Assembly: GCA_028023455.1 (NCBI GenBank)
Contig: JAQFVV010012446.1
Location: 3,224,001 to 3,288,000, forward strand
Direction: 5' to 3'
From: Epiperipatus broadwayi
Lineage: Eukaryota > Onychophora > Udeonychophora > Euonychophora > Peripatidae
Length of the DNA: 64,000 bases
Shown: positions 1 through 13,300 of the stretch, piece after piece
How positions within the stretch are numbered: the stretch's first letter is position 1
Layout: every line of letters starts with the position of its first letter
Position numbers and translations under genes: made by a program
The notes under the pieces: model-generated
The model's database searches: none
Seen by the model: the letters and a program-made list of their open reading frames with translations, nothing else
What the model was told of the DNA's origin: nothing

Positions 1-545
1 ACTGATTACAGCGAGCATGCCAGCTGTCACGAAGTAATAGACCCTGCATTACAATAACTGATTCTTTGAATGCGTCTCGATTTATATGAAATTGAAGTTA
101 TTTATAAAGCAAATATTAATGACAATTCGACACGCATTCAATGTTCAAGCAATTATGGATTTAGCTTTAAAACTAAGACAATTATGAGAAGGTAATATTT
201 CAATGATACTTATAAATAAAGTGTAGATTTGAGAAATACACACCTAAGAAGGATAGAGGGAGGTAAGCTAGATTATGCGAGAAATTTACAGATTACATTA
301 ATTCTCAAATTTTAGTTTCACAAATTTACAATTTTAACATTTAGAAGTTAGACAAATAGTAGGAGATGAGCTATAGCTTATTTACTAGAGTACTCTATAA
401 TTTGGAATACACACACAGGTACCTGTTTTATAAGATGTTTTCGTCCATTTGTTTAATAGTAGATTGTTCGTGATTAGCAGTTTTCTATCTTGTCTTTGGG
501 TTTTTTTATTGATTTTAACAGCAGCGGCTTTCTTGTTTATTTCAG
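1..545. other. AT-rich DNA, no feature seen
   Basis: No coding, RNA or repeat signal was recognised here. The last 45 bases are pyrimidine-rich and end in a good splice-acceptor-like context (TTTATTTCAG) just before the candidate exon that follows. Confidence 0.4.
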
Positions 546-671
546 GCAGCAGATCATTATGGTGTTTTTACGATGGGCAAGGTGAAGTTCGGCATATGGT
601 GGGCCATCTCCCGATGGAGAATAATCTCGGTGCTTACTCGGTCATACCTTGGCAATATCAATTTATTTTAA
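546..671 (+). CDS. Candidate 3' terminal exon, unknown protein
   Basis: A pyrimidine-rich tract ending in CAG at 545 precedes a stretch clearly richer in G+C than its surroundings. One frame stays open for 41 codons, beginning AADHYGVFTMGKVKFG, and closes with TAA at 669-671. The rest of that frame is basic and hydrophobic (paired tryptophans, WWAISRW, then a leucine-rich end). A second frame is also open from 449 to 706, so the frame choice is uncertain. I do not recognise the protein and no upstream exon was found. It may be the end of a gene lying mostly to the left, or a decayed fragment. The call rests only on composition and the acceptor context. Confidence 0.2.
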   Translation, partial: AADHYGVFTMGKVKFGIWWAISRWRIISVLTRSYLGNINLF

Positions 672-3229
672 GATATTTTAGACTCTCCACTCGAGAGCAA
701 AGCTAAAATTCAAGTGCAAGTCTCCAGCAAGTCCCTGATGGCCTCCTTTTTTTATCTTGATCTTTTAATTTTTTCTGTTGAGATATTTTTAGGTTTTCTT
801 TATCTTGCCCTCAGGATAATCAATGCTTTTGCTGGTTTTAATTAGAAAGAAATCTGCTGTGCTATTGTTTGTTTTGTTGTTTTTTTTTACATTCGTTAAT
901 TACATTTTTTTTGGAATTTTCCTATAATTAATTTATTATCTATCACTGACCGATGCTTTTAAATTTTCAAAGACAAAAGGGAATAAAATTATTTTAACTT
1001 TAATTAATTATTGCATCAGATTTTGTTAGAATTATTATTTAACGAAATTTAAACTAAGCAATAAATACGAACTTTATAAATTCAAAATAAATGATTAATA
1101 TTACACAAGATTTATTTAGCTAAAGAAATCTAAATTATATTACTTTATCCGTATTTATTGCCTTTAATTTGAGATCGAAATGGGTGCGTGTTTATGTTGA
1201 ATTCTACATATATTTATACATTTTTAATATTGTTACACACACCACTCGATACCAAAAGTTTAAATTTGGGTGGGATAGACCGGTCAGTGAGAGACGACAG
1301 AAAAAGGTGAAACTTAAGATTCGAATACGAATCTTACTGTTCCAGTGTATCATAAGGCGAGTCTCTAAAGGGAAGGTTACAATATATATCTTAAAAGGAA
1401 ATTAATTATTACAAATTGAATTGAAATAATTATTATTTTGTATTTTATTTTTAAAACTCAGTATATATGTGATACATAATAAAATGGTCTAGTCTTATAA
1501 TTTTAAGAAAAGTAATAATTGAAATACTTTATATTACCTAATGCATGTCTATGCACATATATATATGTTGTATTTAAGACCTCTTAACATTTATATTTCT
1601 GTAAATAATAATGTAAACATTTATTTCTTTATCAAACTATGGTAATACTTAATATCTATGTATAAGTCAAAACCATAATATAATTTATCAGACCTTTAGT
1701 TTTTATTATTATTATGGATTAACTAATGAATTTATTAATCATTATATTCCAGTGAATTTATTTAATATTAGATAAGGTATTTAGTGCATTTCTAATTTTG
1801 GTCACATATGTTCAGCAAAGTTCTTGCAATCTAAACTAGCTTCAGACATAATAGAATTTAACATATGCATGCATAAATATCCATATAATTCTCTTTAGGA
1901 GTATTTAGATAAACACCAACGAACAAAAACCCATTTGTAGTCCATATACTTTATTTTGTTTCATAACGATGTCTATTTTATTTATGGCCAGCACACATGG
2001 AATACCAGATGGTCTAGAACATTGATGATAATCAGCATTTACTGATTCCAGCATATTTTTATAACATTTGATGTATTTAGTTATTATAATTGGCAATGGC
2101 TTGATGAGAATGATAACCTCAGATTTAGTATATATAAACCCAGTCACAAAGATTATTGATTTGTCTTTATTTTCATTTGTCGTTAGTAAAGCTTATGCTA
2201 CTGACTTTCCTGACACTAATGATAATAATTTATTATGTATACCTACAGAAGATGATGATTATACCAATAGAAATTACCAATGTTAACTTTATATTTAGTA
2301 CGAATGTATTTTTGAATAAGTTAAGAAGAAGTCCAACATGTGACTGACTGATCATTCTTATTTTTATTGCTATGGGCATTTTTTTTTGATAACATTAAGA
2401 ATTAAGCCCAACATGAACCATATTTTTACTAGCATTGACATATATATATGTATCCTTATTACATATTTTGTTACAGTTATAATTTTATTCTGCTACAATA
2501 TATATTAAAAGAATAATCATTAAAAACCAGACAACACATAGACAATCCCAATATCAATAACAACCAACAATTTCAAACTGTTGTCAAGGCAACCTCCTTT
2601 TAACAATAATACATTAGTATGAGAGTCGCAATTCTTAACTGCATCATAAACAATTTTGACAGATGTTGTAAAAGATATATCTTTGAATTAAAAATAATCA
2701 AATTAATAACAAACATAATTATACTTAATCAAAATCTACTGATTTAAACTATTCTGCTATGTCTCAGTTTTATGGGAAAAAATTAAAACCCAACAAATTT
2801 AAATTTTAAATATGTGATACATGATCAAAATCCCACTCAGACATTCCCCAACATTTTAAAAAAGGCAATGCTTAAAAACTTATTCACCACTATATTGCAT
2901 TGACTTTAAGTATAATTATCACAATTTACTATCATAACTTATAAATGGACATACCTACATAGTGTGGGTCACAAAAGTGTGGATAGAACCATCATGTTTT
3001 GTATAAATATGTACATTGAAATTCAAGTATAGGTTTTGTACTCCAGAAAAAGTAAAGAAAATATATTAGAGAAATATATTTTAGATCACTAACTAATAAG
3101 GATTTAATTAGTGTTTAAATTTGCGTAAAGTGTAACAATGGAAAAGACTTACGTATTTGTGATAAAAAAATTGAGTTTGATAAATGCCAAGAAATATTTG
3201 CTAATTACAAATATTTCTTGATACAATAG
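672..3229. other. AT-rich non-coding stretch
   Basis: Nothing supportable was seen. The open frames at 1169-1405, 1905-2286 and 2156-2347 are overlapping, low-complexity and resemble no family. Confidence 0.5.
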
Positions 3230-3234
3230 GACAT

Positions 3235-3535
3235 TTAAGACTGACAACAATCCAGAATGAACCCTGGATTGCCGGAGGCCAAAAGGCAGATATAAAGAGT
3301 TTGAGCAACAAAGTGCATTGTTCTCATTCCAGTGAATTTATCAAGTGGATGGTGTGGAGAGATTTTAAGTGACAATAATTGAAAGAAGCTCAAGTGACGG
3401 TGCAGTGCTCTAGTGTTAAGCCAACGTGTTCGCAAGCAGCAGCCAAACAGGGCCGAAGAGTTTGGGAAACCGAGACGGAGAAAACTGTACAGAAAGCAGC
3501 TAGTTGTGAAGTGCGTCATGGGAAGTGAACCAAAA
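3235..3535. other. G+C-rich island, possible exon or retrocopy
   Basis: About 300 bases with a base composition unlike the surrounding AT-rich DNA. On the plus strand a 40-codon open stretch (including NEPWIAGGQKADIKS) is broken by stops, and a second open stretch lies in another frame near the right end. On the minus strand one frame is open for 94 codons but is rich in Cys, Leu and Phe. The interrupted plus frames suggest a decayed coding segment, a non-coding exon or a retrocopy. I do not recognise a parent. It lies in what would be the CEP78 intron or downstream region on the opposite strand. Confidence 0.3.
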
Positions 3536-4189
3536 GTGAACTATATATATTGTGTTTGTGTGTAGCAATAACTTTCCACTATTAATTACTTTCATCATTG
3601 TTTTAAGTGTTGATATTCCAAGTACTTGCATTTTGAATACACAACAGAACCCAAGATCTCATGCAAGCAGAAAGATTAAAAAATGCTGCAGTACATAATT
3701 TAAAAAAAAAAAACACATTAAAGATTTGAATTACCAGACGATATTCTTTAAATGAAATGTAATTTTAAAACTATTTTGAAAAATAAGATATAACGGAAAC
3801 ATTTAATAATTTTATTTTAGTTATGGCATATATTGGAATAGTAAAAGTTTTTTTATGTAATTTATTTTCATGTTATTAAGTAAACCATAAATTACCTTTA
3901 ACATTCCATCGCAAGCTGAAAGACTCTTCAATAGTTTGCCAAAGAATGAAATTATTACCCAAAAAGCCTGACAAAACCATAGCTAACTCTAGTAAGTATT
4001 GTATCTAATAATTGATCAGAATTTCTGATGAGCCATATTAGAGTACTCTAAATCATGAATTAAATAAGGGGATTCTTATAAACTGTGCAAGGACAGATAA
4101 TGCCTAGGAGCTAAAATGGTTCATTTAATATACGGTATCTCATCTGGAATATATAAATGACTATAATCAAAAATAAAATTAAAAAATAA

Positions 4190-4485
4190 CAACACAGTCT
4201 TCTATCTTAAAAATAGCCCATTAATTTCAAAATATATACAATCCACACACAAACTTCTTTATAAATCTTGATTTATTATTAATACGAATTATTATAATTG
4301 CATAATAATATAATCCAACATTTCGACTATATTATTGTTTTGTTAGAAAAAGTTTAAGTTGTTCCTTGATAAAGACCATAAAATAATATAATCGAAACGT
4401 TGGAATATATTATTGTACTAGTTCATATTATAATAAATCAAGATTCATAAAGAAATTTGTGCGTGGATTGTCTATATTTAGGACT
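4190..4485. repeat. Foldback (inverted) repeat, PLE-terminus type
   Basis: The arm around 4190-4270 (ending in the AACTTCTTTATAAATCTTGA region) is the inverted copy of the arm around 4430-4485. Between them is a segment with the form TTGATAAAGACC...ATCGAAACGTTGG. That resembles a degraded CTGATGA...CGAAACG hammerhead-type core, as found at the ends of Penelope-like elements. A second copy lies at 13878-14060. Confidence 0.55.
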
Positions 4486-5777
4486 ATAATCACTATCAAA
4501 AAGAATGCAATGGTGTAATGGTAGCACAGGAAAAATATTTGCAAAAATGAATTGGAACATTTAGAGATATGTAAAAAAATATCAATAATGTCAGAAAAAA
4601 AATTGCATAAATCAATTAAACAATGTATTTTTTTGAATGCATTTGTGATGTACACAATTTAATTAATTGTATCTTTTTAGTTTTGAATGAAAATATATAT
4701 TTCATTATTTTTTAATCTTATTATTAAGTTATTTATTTACAGTTATAATATAGTGATGTCATGATATAAAAAATAAATAAATAAACAAAAAGTAAAAACA
4801 AAACTTGTAAATTTAAATTTTAAGACATAACAGTAGCTATTTTTCTGTTTTGGAGCGCCATATGTTTATTAATAACATTTCTTCAGCTTACAATAAAAAC
4901 TTTAAAGCAATTAGAGACTGAACTCTGCTAATAAGGAGACTATTTCATTTCCATTGGGGGGGGGGGGTTATTGAAGGATATAAACTAGATCATATATTTA
5001 TGATGAAAGGATGACATTTTCTTACGGTAAAGTAAGTTTATTATTTTTATTTTTTGAATGAAAGTGAATGAATGAACATACACATAGTAAATATATATGT
5101 AAATGTGTTCCCTCGGTTTACTATTAATAATTATATTATTTTTAAAATTGTATTTATATTATAAACTTAATTTAATAATGCATAATATTCACAAACAAAA
5201 GCATCTGTTATATATATGTGGCTGCGTTCAAAAGTATTTTAGATGTGTAGTTCAGTAAACTATATGTTTTATTGTAATCAAGCTTATCAACAAAATGAGC
5301 TATTACATCCAATGCACAAGATATGAAAAAGACTCGGAACAAAATATAAGATATCACAGCCCATTGTATATACATTTGAAAGAGCAACTACACAAATTAT
5401 AAATATTTTGCTGACATAAAACATACATTTATATAAACTGGCTGCTAAGGATATATAAATGTGTTGGCAGTGCTGTTTTAACAAAATATAGTTACACCAT
5501 CCTTTATAGAACAATAACCAGATGATTAACTAGGTAAACTGACTAAGAACTGGCTATCTAAATATATATATATGCTTATTTGTATATCTGGAAAAAATGT
5601 CCATGTTTCAAACCCTGAATGTTTTAACGTTATACCCATAGTTGATATTTGTTTCATATTTACTGATGAAAAGTACACAAATCCTTAATACATAATATTT
5701 CCAAGAATGAGCAAATCCTACATTCAATTTAAACATGGTAGCAGTTATAAATCACATCATCTTATAAACATACTTAC
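4486..5777. other. AT-rich DNA, probably CEP78 intron
   Basis: No further CEP78 exon was recognised on the minus strand here, so this is most simply intron. A G-tract occurs near 4956. A short segment near 4507 resembles a tRNA A box, but there is no matching B box. Confidence 0.4.
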
Positions 5778-6030
5778 CATATTTGTGACTAAAATTGTCG
5801 AAATTGCTCCTAATTGCTACAAATTTTAATGTAAAAGCAAATTTTAAAGATTCTAATATTGGTTGCCAATCTTCTAACGTAAGTTTGTCACCATTAATAT
5901 CAACAACACCATCTTTAAGATGGGAAATAAGAGGATTAAATGGGTAAATATTGTACAGACAACAGAGATCCTTATATAAAGTTTCAAATGATTTTTTGAC
6001 TAATGATTTGCCATCTCCATTTTTCATGAT
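5778..6030 (-). CDS. CEP78: CEP78-like centrosomal protein, first coding exon
   Basis: CEP78 is a leucine-rich-repeat protein of the mature centriole wall, needed for ciliogenesis and centriolar control. The start ATG is at 6027-6025 and about 83 codons are read before the donor. The segment LKDGVVDINGDKLTLEDW followed by PILESLKF aligns to the human CEP78 N-terminus (LREGVLDFNADRL..DWAPLLSTLK). The distance from the initiator Met to the conserved LC pair is nearly the same as in human, which supports this start. The 3' edge is a consensus donor (ATG/GTAAGT, intron from 5777). Just upstream of the ATG is an acceptor (TTATTTTTTAG/ATC), so a 5'UTR exon should lie at higher coordinates. No stop or frameshift interrupts the exon. 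Later exons were not found and probably lie beyond the left edge. Confidence 0.85.
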
Positions 6031-6314
6031 CTAAAAAATAATTACCAAAACATTACTGACTGAAATAAAATAAACATAACTTTAAAAATATTAGATCAAA
6101 TATAATAAAATAAAGAAAAATAATTTAATAAAATCGATAATTTTCTTTCCAAATTTGGTCCGTTAACTTCAATATATTTAAAAACAAATTTATTTAATAC
6201 ATTTTTCTTTTCAAATCTTGTTTTATTTTATGAATCTTTTTTTTTTTCAATTTTCTCCAACATTTTGACCATATTATGACCACTGTCAAAGATTACTATA
6301 TATATACAAATAAA

Positions 6315-6805
6315 ATAAAAATTCTTATAACATTACAATACTAACCAAAAAAAATTAAACTTTACTAAAATTCTTCCACAACCATGGTTTAATCTATTAA
6401 CTAATAGACCTTTTCAAGTGAAATTCAACTAAACATATTACATACATTTTTAGTCTTCCCATCATTCATTTCAAAACCCAACTTCCTTTAACATTGAAGG
6501 ATGTCTTTATGAGATTGATGGCCTCAGATTAAATATATTTTATTCTCAAAGTTTCTCTTACTCTTCTTTTCAATTCACTTTTTTCATTCATAAAAGACAT
6601 CTTTTGATGTTAAAAAAAGTTGTTTTTTGAAGTGAATAGTGTGAAGACTATTTAATTTGGTATATATAGAAGTGGTATGTTTAGCTGAATTTCACATGAA
6701 AAGGTTTTAGTTAATAGATAAAACTACAGTTGTGGGAGAATTTTAGTAAAGTTTGGGGGGGGGGGGTTGGCTAGTATTGTAATGTTATATGAATTTTTAT
6801 CTTAT
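6315..6805. repeat. Foldback element, ~140-bp arms
   Basis: The arm at about 6320-6460 (TAACATTACAATACTAACC ... TCACTTGAAAAGG on its complement) is the inverted copy of about 6650-6800. The arms are separated by about 190 bp of unrelated sequence. A poly-G run near 6757 replaces an A run of the other arm. It lies just downstream of the minus-strand PLE fragment at 7010-7440 and may be that element's terminal repeat. Confidence 0.6.
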
Positions 6806-7009
6806 TTATTATTAGTAGTATAGTATTAGGCAGTATTTAATAAATACACAAATATGTTTATACAAAAAACTTTCAAAACATAATAAAAAATATTTTTTCA
6901 CATAAATTATAATTTTTTTTTAGTAACTTTTTGCTTAATTGCATAAGTGTTTATATTCTTTTACATTAAAAAAAAATAATTTTTATATAAAATACACTTC
7001 AATTATTTT

Positions 7010-7440
7010 AATTACTCTTCTATAATTACTCCAGATCCGTAACACTTTCTATTTAAAACTGGTTTTCTCATTTTTATATATAAACATTCTTTAATTAATC
7101 TTTCTTCATAAAATTTCACATTTTCCAATGCTCTTTATTTCAAAATTTAAATGATTAGATTCTTTTAATCTAGTTTTCAATTTATTTTTTGTTGTTCCTA
7201 TATATAAAATATTATCTCTCTTTCAATCTAAAAAATTTGAAACATAAATGTCATTCATATTATCCAAATCTCTCCTTTTTTTAAACATTTATTAATTTAT
7301 CTAAATGTACATTCTTTTTATATACTGGTTTAATTATAAATTTATTATTAACTGAAATAACTTTTTTTTTTCTTGGTTAAAAAAATTTATTGCAAAATAT
7401 ATTTTTTATAAAAATTCCAATTTCATAATTTATTTTAAAT
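7010..7440 (-). pseudogene. Penelope-like element, GIY-YIG endonuclease remnant
   Basis: Reading the minus strand downward from 7440, the order is a linker (IIKPVYKKNVHLDKLIN), then DLDNMNDIYVSNFLD, then the GIY-YIG core ILYIGTTKNKLKTRLKESN. After a frameshift comes ERLIKECLYIKM followed by RKPVLNRKCYG. This is the C-terminal endonuclease of a Penelope-like retroelement, which normally follows a reverse transcriptase on one polypeptide and nicks the target DNA. In-frame stops interrupt it and the RT portion was not recognisable upstream, so the copy is dead and truncated. The frame breaks are reported as seen. Confidence 0.75.
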
Positions 7441-7914
7441 TTTATTAAATGCTAATAACTACATTAGACAAATATTTTTTAAAGTAATGATTATGTTTGT
7501 ACTTCAAAAGAACTTTAGTGTCATGAAAAAAACTTCAGGATAATATTTTGTATTTAAATATTACTATCACTTGCAAAAATTTCTTGCTAAATTAATTAAA
7601 CACTAGGAGACCATGTGCAGTATTATTGTAAGCTTACAATAGCTAAGTCTTTTTAATTAGCTTAAATTTAATTCAAAATTATAAAAATTTAACAATATGG
7701 AATTCATAAAAAAATTTCATTGGATATACTATGTTAGTTTTTCATTATTTAGTTTTCTGTGTGATGCTATTTATCATTTCAATTTTTTTAAAAAAATTGA
7801 ATTAATAATTCTGGATCTCGTGCAAAACAGATGTGAAAAGAGGGTTATTGCAACAATTAACATTTTTTAAATCAACTTTTTTTCAAATTAATACATACAA
7901 AAACATGTGTTTTC

Positions 7915-8335
7915 CTGAAGGATTGTGATGATGGTGTTCTAGTTGTATTTTTTTATATTGGACTATTTCCATCATCTATTATGAGTACTGAATGTCTTTA
8001 GAAAAATTTAATTTTAGTTAAATATTCCAAATACATTCAACTGTTAGTAATATCACAGAAAACAGGTTAGTATATACACCAACTGTTAGTAATATCACAG
8101 CAACAAGTTAATATATGCACTAATTGTTAGTAATATCACAGCAAACAGGTTAGTATATGCACCAACTGTTAGTAATATTACTAAAATTTGGTGCATATAT
8201 TAACTTGTTGCTGTGATATTACTAACAGTTGAATGTATTTGGAATATTTAAATAAATTTAAACTTTTCTAAAGACATTCAACACACATATCAGATGATGG
8301 AAATAGTCCAATATAAAAATACAAATACAAAAATA
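7915..8335. repeat. PLE terminal inverted repeat with 42-bp tandem units
   Basis: Arms of about 120-150 bp (7935-8060 and 8205-8320) are inverted copies of each other, beginning with the GATGATGGTGTTCTAG-type segment. Inside the left arm a unit of about 42 bp (core ACTGTTAGTAATATCACAG) is repeated three and a half times from 8037 to 8180. The same terminal sequence ends the PLE palindrome at 21240-22500. Confidence 0.7.
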
Positions 8336-10270
8336 TTTTTTTGCTTTACACTGGATCATCTATATAAAAGTATTTTCAATGATTCAAATTGACTACTGAT
8401 TTTAAAATAATACCTGCACTTAAAAGTTGAACATTATTAAAATTATCCATAGTATGTTTTTTGTAATATTGACATTATCATTATAACCTGCTAATCTTAT
8501 TTTCATATTTATTTTAGCTGCATGCTTAGAGTAGTTGGATAAACTTTTGTAAAATATAGATTTATATTTGTATAAATAATATATAAATTCATAATATAAA
8601 TTTTTTCTATTCAAATCTTCCTTCTCATTCGATACATAAATCATCACAAAACAGAAAAATAATTTTTATTGTTAATAAAAACAATTACAACTTCCACCTG
8701 AAACAATAATATTATATTATTTCTAAAAATTTGAGTTCAAGCTTTAAATTTAACAGAATAAAATAATGAATTTTGTTTCTTTATTTCAGCACAGTTTGAT
8801 TTCTGATTTATTCAATCTTTCATTCTACAATTTTTTTCCACCCTTCATTTAAGAATTGTGTGATTTGGCATAGTTGATTGAATGGTAAACTTTGGAGCTA
8901 AAGGTTCATGAATCACACCCAGCATGGTAAATTTTGGTGGGCAAATTTCTGATGAACTCACAAGCATGAAAACCACCGACTATCTGCCTAGTGTCACACT
9001 TTGTTGAATAACACATTGGTTCTCATAATCAATGAAGTTAAGCAATCTTAAACTAGTTAAATAGGCTTAAACTAGTTAGACAGGCAACTGCCTAAAAATG
9101 CTGAATGCTATAGACCTATTTGCTTTTTATCTTGTGTAGATTGTTGCAGTAGCAGAGTAGTAGACTCAGTAAGTCACGATCCATATGTTGCAACTCAGCT
9201 GTTACTTCCAGTATTCAAACTTCTTATGAACTTTGGAGAAATAAGTTGTTCGATGTTTACTTGAATAAAAATAAAATCTTATTTATATATATATCCAGGT
9301 ATGTGAAGAGTGCCTGTATTTCAAATATTTATATTGTGCCCTTTTGTATGGGTCACCATCTAATTTTTGTGCTAATCTGTTAAAAATTTTAAATTTAAGA
9401 TATATTTGAATATGTGATGTTAATTTTGCTTATGGTAATATTTCAAAAGGTTTAATTAAAGCAATCTATGAGTATTTGATATGTGAAATTGTGCTGAAAT
9501 TGAGAGAGACATTTTAAATAAAGATGATAGTAGTATATGGTTGGGAAAACTGGCCATAGTTAATACTGCATTAATATATTTAATAAGTAGGTATTTAAAA
9601 CTAAAAGTGTTTAAAAGACAAGTTAAAATTAAATGCATATATTTATTGTTGATAAAATAATGTTATAAAAGAATATAAATATTGTTTTTTTTTTTTTTTA
9701 ATTATTATAAATACTTAAATAAAAGACTAATATTTGATTTTAATAATATTGGATAATTATTTTAAAATCTATTATAATATCTTATTTATTTAAAAAATAT
9801 TTATTTTAAAAAAATGCAATTGTTAGTTTATTTTTAGACGATGACAAGCGTTTCTTGTATTGTAAAGAACAGATGTTAGTTAAATATACACACACATGCT
9901 TGGAAGTTGTTTAGTAAAGTTGCAGAACTATTTTAAAAAATCATGTTATAAATTTATAAATAATACGTGAGTTATCACGAGATAAAAATAAAGATATTCA
10001 ATGTGAAATATTAAATCTGATTTTAAAATATTGCTTTAAAAATATAACGTATAAAAAAGACTTAGTTTATTTTAAATAATTTTATAAAAGTTAAAATTAA
10101 AATCAAGTAAGATTATATTTTAAAAATGTTTAATAGATTTAAATAAATAAATGATAAAGATTATTTTAGAAATTTAATAATGTAATAAATATTAAATATT
10201 AAATAAGTCATTATTTATTTTTAATTTTGTGTTGTTGGTAAATATGTAAATAAGCCAGCAAAGTTGATTG
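8336..10270. other. AT-rich DNA, little structure
   Basis: The minus frame at 8420-8647 and the one at 9456-9638 resemble nothing known. A segment at about 8860-8925 loosely resembles tRNA-derived A and B boxes (TTGGCATAGTTG and GGTTCATGAATC) and could be an old SINE. This is weak. Confidence 0.35.
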
Positions 10271-10274
10271 TTTA

Positions 10275-10340
10275 ATCTACCAATCAAATGGGAAGTTTCT
10301 TCCGGTATAAAAGCTCAGTTCAATTGTTAGGAGAGGACTT
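10275..10340 (+). promoter_or_regulatory. Core-promoter-like segment (CCAAT, TATA box)
   Basis: A CCAAT motif at about 10280 is followed by TATAAAAG at 10306. No initiator stands at the expected distance and no coding exon follows, so this could be the promoter of a decayed LTR or chance. Confidence 0.3.
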
Positions 10341-13300
10341 CGTGATTGATTTTCAAGTTAATTGTGTTATTAAAAAAAATAGCAACGTAAATTTTGTAGA
10401 CGCTTTTAAAATCATTTTTAAAAATTATAAGAGTATATTGTAAATAAGTTATAAAAGTTTTAAATGATAGACATGCAGTGTTAACTTAATTTTTTCCCTA
10501 TCGGTCGTCTCTATTGAGCTCAATTTACAAGCAAATAGTCATGGGAACATCATATATAGTGAAAATATATCGGAAACTTTATACTAGAAGTATGACAAAC
10601 GCTGGATTAGTTCGGAAAATTACGAGATGGAGAAAAGTAGTATTTTGGACAGTATATAATTTTAAAAGCTAATTACTATTGACTATTAGAAAATAGATAT
10701 TTTAGAGAATAAAATACTTCTTTATGAAGAAAGTATTTTGCAAGCTATAAATTTAAATGTATATCTTAAGTAAAGATATTAAAAATGAAAGTAGTTTTAA
10801 AAATATTTGCCCTGTTAAGTCTTTATATTTAAGAGATTAAATGTTGACAATTTTAAAAGGCAAATAAATTGAAAATATAATTAGCTAAAAGTCTTAATAT
10901 AATAAAAATTATTATATTGAAATAATTTAAACGCTGGTCGTTTATAAATAAAAAAACTTATTCTTACCTGGATATTTTGTTAAGAAATGTGCAAGTAATA
11001 CGTGGACGTCCCAGTTAATTTAAAATAATTAAATGATAATTTTTCATAAACTATAGACTAATTTAAAATAATAACTTTGAATAATATTCTAGAAAGAACT
11101 AAAACAGGATCCTATAAACTATTTTAATTTTATTTTATTTCTTATGGAAGAATTAACTTTTATTTTATTTTAAAAGAACGGTTTTCATTTTTCATAAACT
11201 TTTAAAAAACACGTGATGGACCGGAAACAGGAAATGGTGTTCTAGTGAATGTGTGCCTAGGATTAAAGAACTTTATGGTGAAAAGGAAACATCGCTGGAA
11301 TTACGTAATATGAATTCTGTTTTTATTTATCTAACATAAAATTTAAATATTATTAATCTATTAAAATAAGATAGGTACATTTCTTAAATAATAACTAAAA
11401 ATAATATAATAATTAATTGCATAAGTTTATTTTATAATTAATATAACACAGAATATTTTAAAGAATGATCGTGAGTGTAAATGTGAATTATTTTATGAAG
11501 CTGTAATTCCGAAGAATATTGGAAGATGGACTGTACATTAAATCATTATTGATGGTAAAAATTGTAATAATAATAATTTTAATGTATTTGATATGTTTTC
11601 TTTAGATCATCCAAATGTTATGTTATTTGAATGAATGTATAAATATTTTTTTTTAAAAAAAATACACACACATTATATTGGCAGTGACAGTTTTATTTAA
11701 ATATGCATAATTTGAATTTATGATATAAATATGATACAACATTACATAAGAAGCTTAGAAATAATTATATGATTCTTTCGTAAATAAATTTTGATTTTTA
11801 TTTTTATTATTATTATGTTGGAGTATTAGAATTATATTTATTATTCATACAAGTAATTATTTTATTTCAAGTTAGGAAGAGATCTCAAAGTCTATATTTT
11901 ATTTTATTTTATTGGATAAATTAAGTTAAGTTTTATGTAGAAGTTTATGTTTGAATTAAAGGTTTACTGAATATAGATGACGTAGTATAAATAGTTTGGA
12001 TAATTAGTATTTATTTAAAGTTGAAGGTTGTTTTCCCGGAATTTTAAATAAGTTTTAGAGGATGTTTTGTATATAAAAGTTTATTAAGAAGGAGTAGGAT
12101 AACACATAAAGTAAAGTAATAATTTCACACAGAAAAGAATCATAAAATTTATCTAATATAGTGCTTTATGAATTTGAAATTGATGAATAATTTAAATATT
12201 ATTATTTTAACAGTACATATATGTAATGCATATTTAACAAAAACATGTAGCATAAATTGCAATAAGTGAAATATAAAATTATAATCAATTCTTTGTTATT
12301 ACATTATAAGGATACATTAGTTTCTATATTATGCTATTCAAGTAATACTAATAGTAAAGTGAACACATACTAGTATATGATGAAATAAGTAACAGTAATA
12401 TTTAAGTGATGTAGCAATTTAATTAGTAAAGTTTAATTGTTTACATATGCTATATAAACATTGTTTACATAAATTTTTCTGTGTAATAATTAAAGTTCAC
12501 TGATATTTGTTTAAAGTCTAAGTTTTTGAAAACATACTTCAATGTTATTAGTACAGCATTTTAAAGAATGTATAATTACTTATTAGGAGTATGAATTAAT
12601 AACAGTGTAAACATATTGTATTATTATTTTCTTATTTTATTTTCTTTGTTTTTCATAATTTTGAACTGTAAATATTGTAAATAAATTCTTAGTTAAAGTT
12701 AATGTAAATAAATTTGTTTAATTTGTTTAAAAAGTGTGTCGAGTTCATTATTTTGCACCACAGCATTTGACAGCAGATAATTTGAACAAACATAATATTT
12801 GCACAATGTGAATTTATTAATATTATTTTAGAAATAAATACAATATTTTCCTGATTATCATTTATGAGAATTGATTGACATTATTACATTATATTACAAT
12901 GGTCATAGAGTAATTATAATGCATAATATAAGAGTACAATATTATTTATTGCCACAGATTATTAAGTTGTAAGATTTTGATCTATTCTAAAATTAAGATA
13001 CTATATGAAAATAAAGATAAACATGTTATTATTATTTAATGATTGATGATATAATAGGAATAGATAAGGTTAAGTTATACCATAAGAGTAGTATTATTAT
13101 TATTATTATTAAAATAAGTTAGGTGTATTTAGGTTTGATATAAAATCCCATATCATACTTATTTACATGAGTTATCATTACTTTAAGATAATTAGAAGAA
13201 CCTGAGATTATTTAATTATATTTTTAAAAATTAAAAGTTAAGATTTATTTATTTTATTATTATTAAAGATAATTTATTTTATTTAAAAGCCATAAGAATG

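Noticed and set aside
4500-4560. tRNA-Gln-like start (TGGTGTAATGGTAGCAC)
   Set aside because: Only the A-box half is present. No B box or fold follows, so a tRNA gene is not supported.
8290-8330. CAGATGATGGAAATAGTC as a hammerhead in PLE family A ends
   Set aside because: GATGA and GAAA are only two bases apart, leaving no stem II.
8860-8990. tRNA-derived SINE with loose A and B boxes; CTGATGA and GAAA nearby
   Set aside because: The boxes are imperfect, no second copy was found, and no stem II or stem I forms around CTGATGA at about 8950.
9885-12765. A long LTR between TGTTAG and GCACCACA
   Set aside because: No partner LTR, target duplication or coding remnant was found, and the ends are too short to be evidence.
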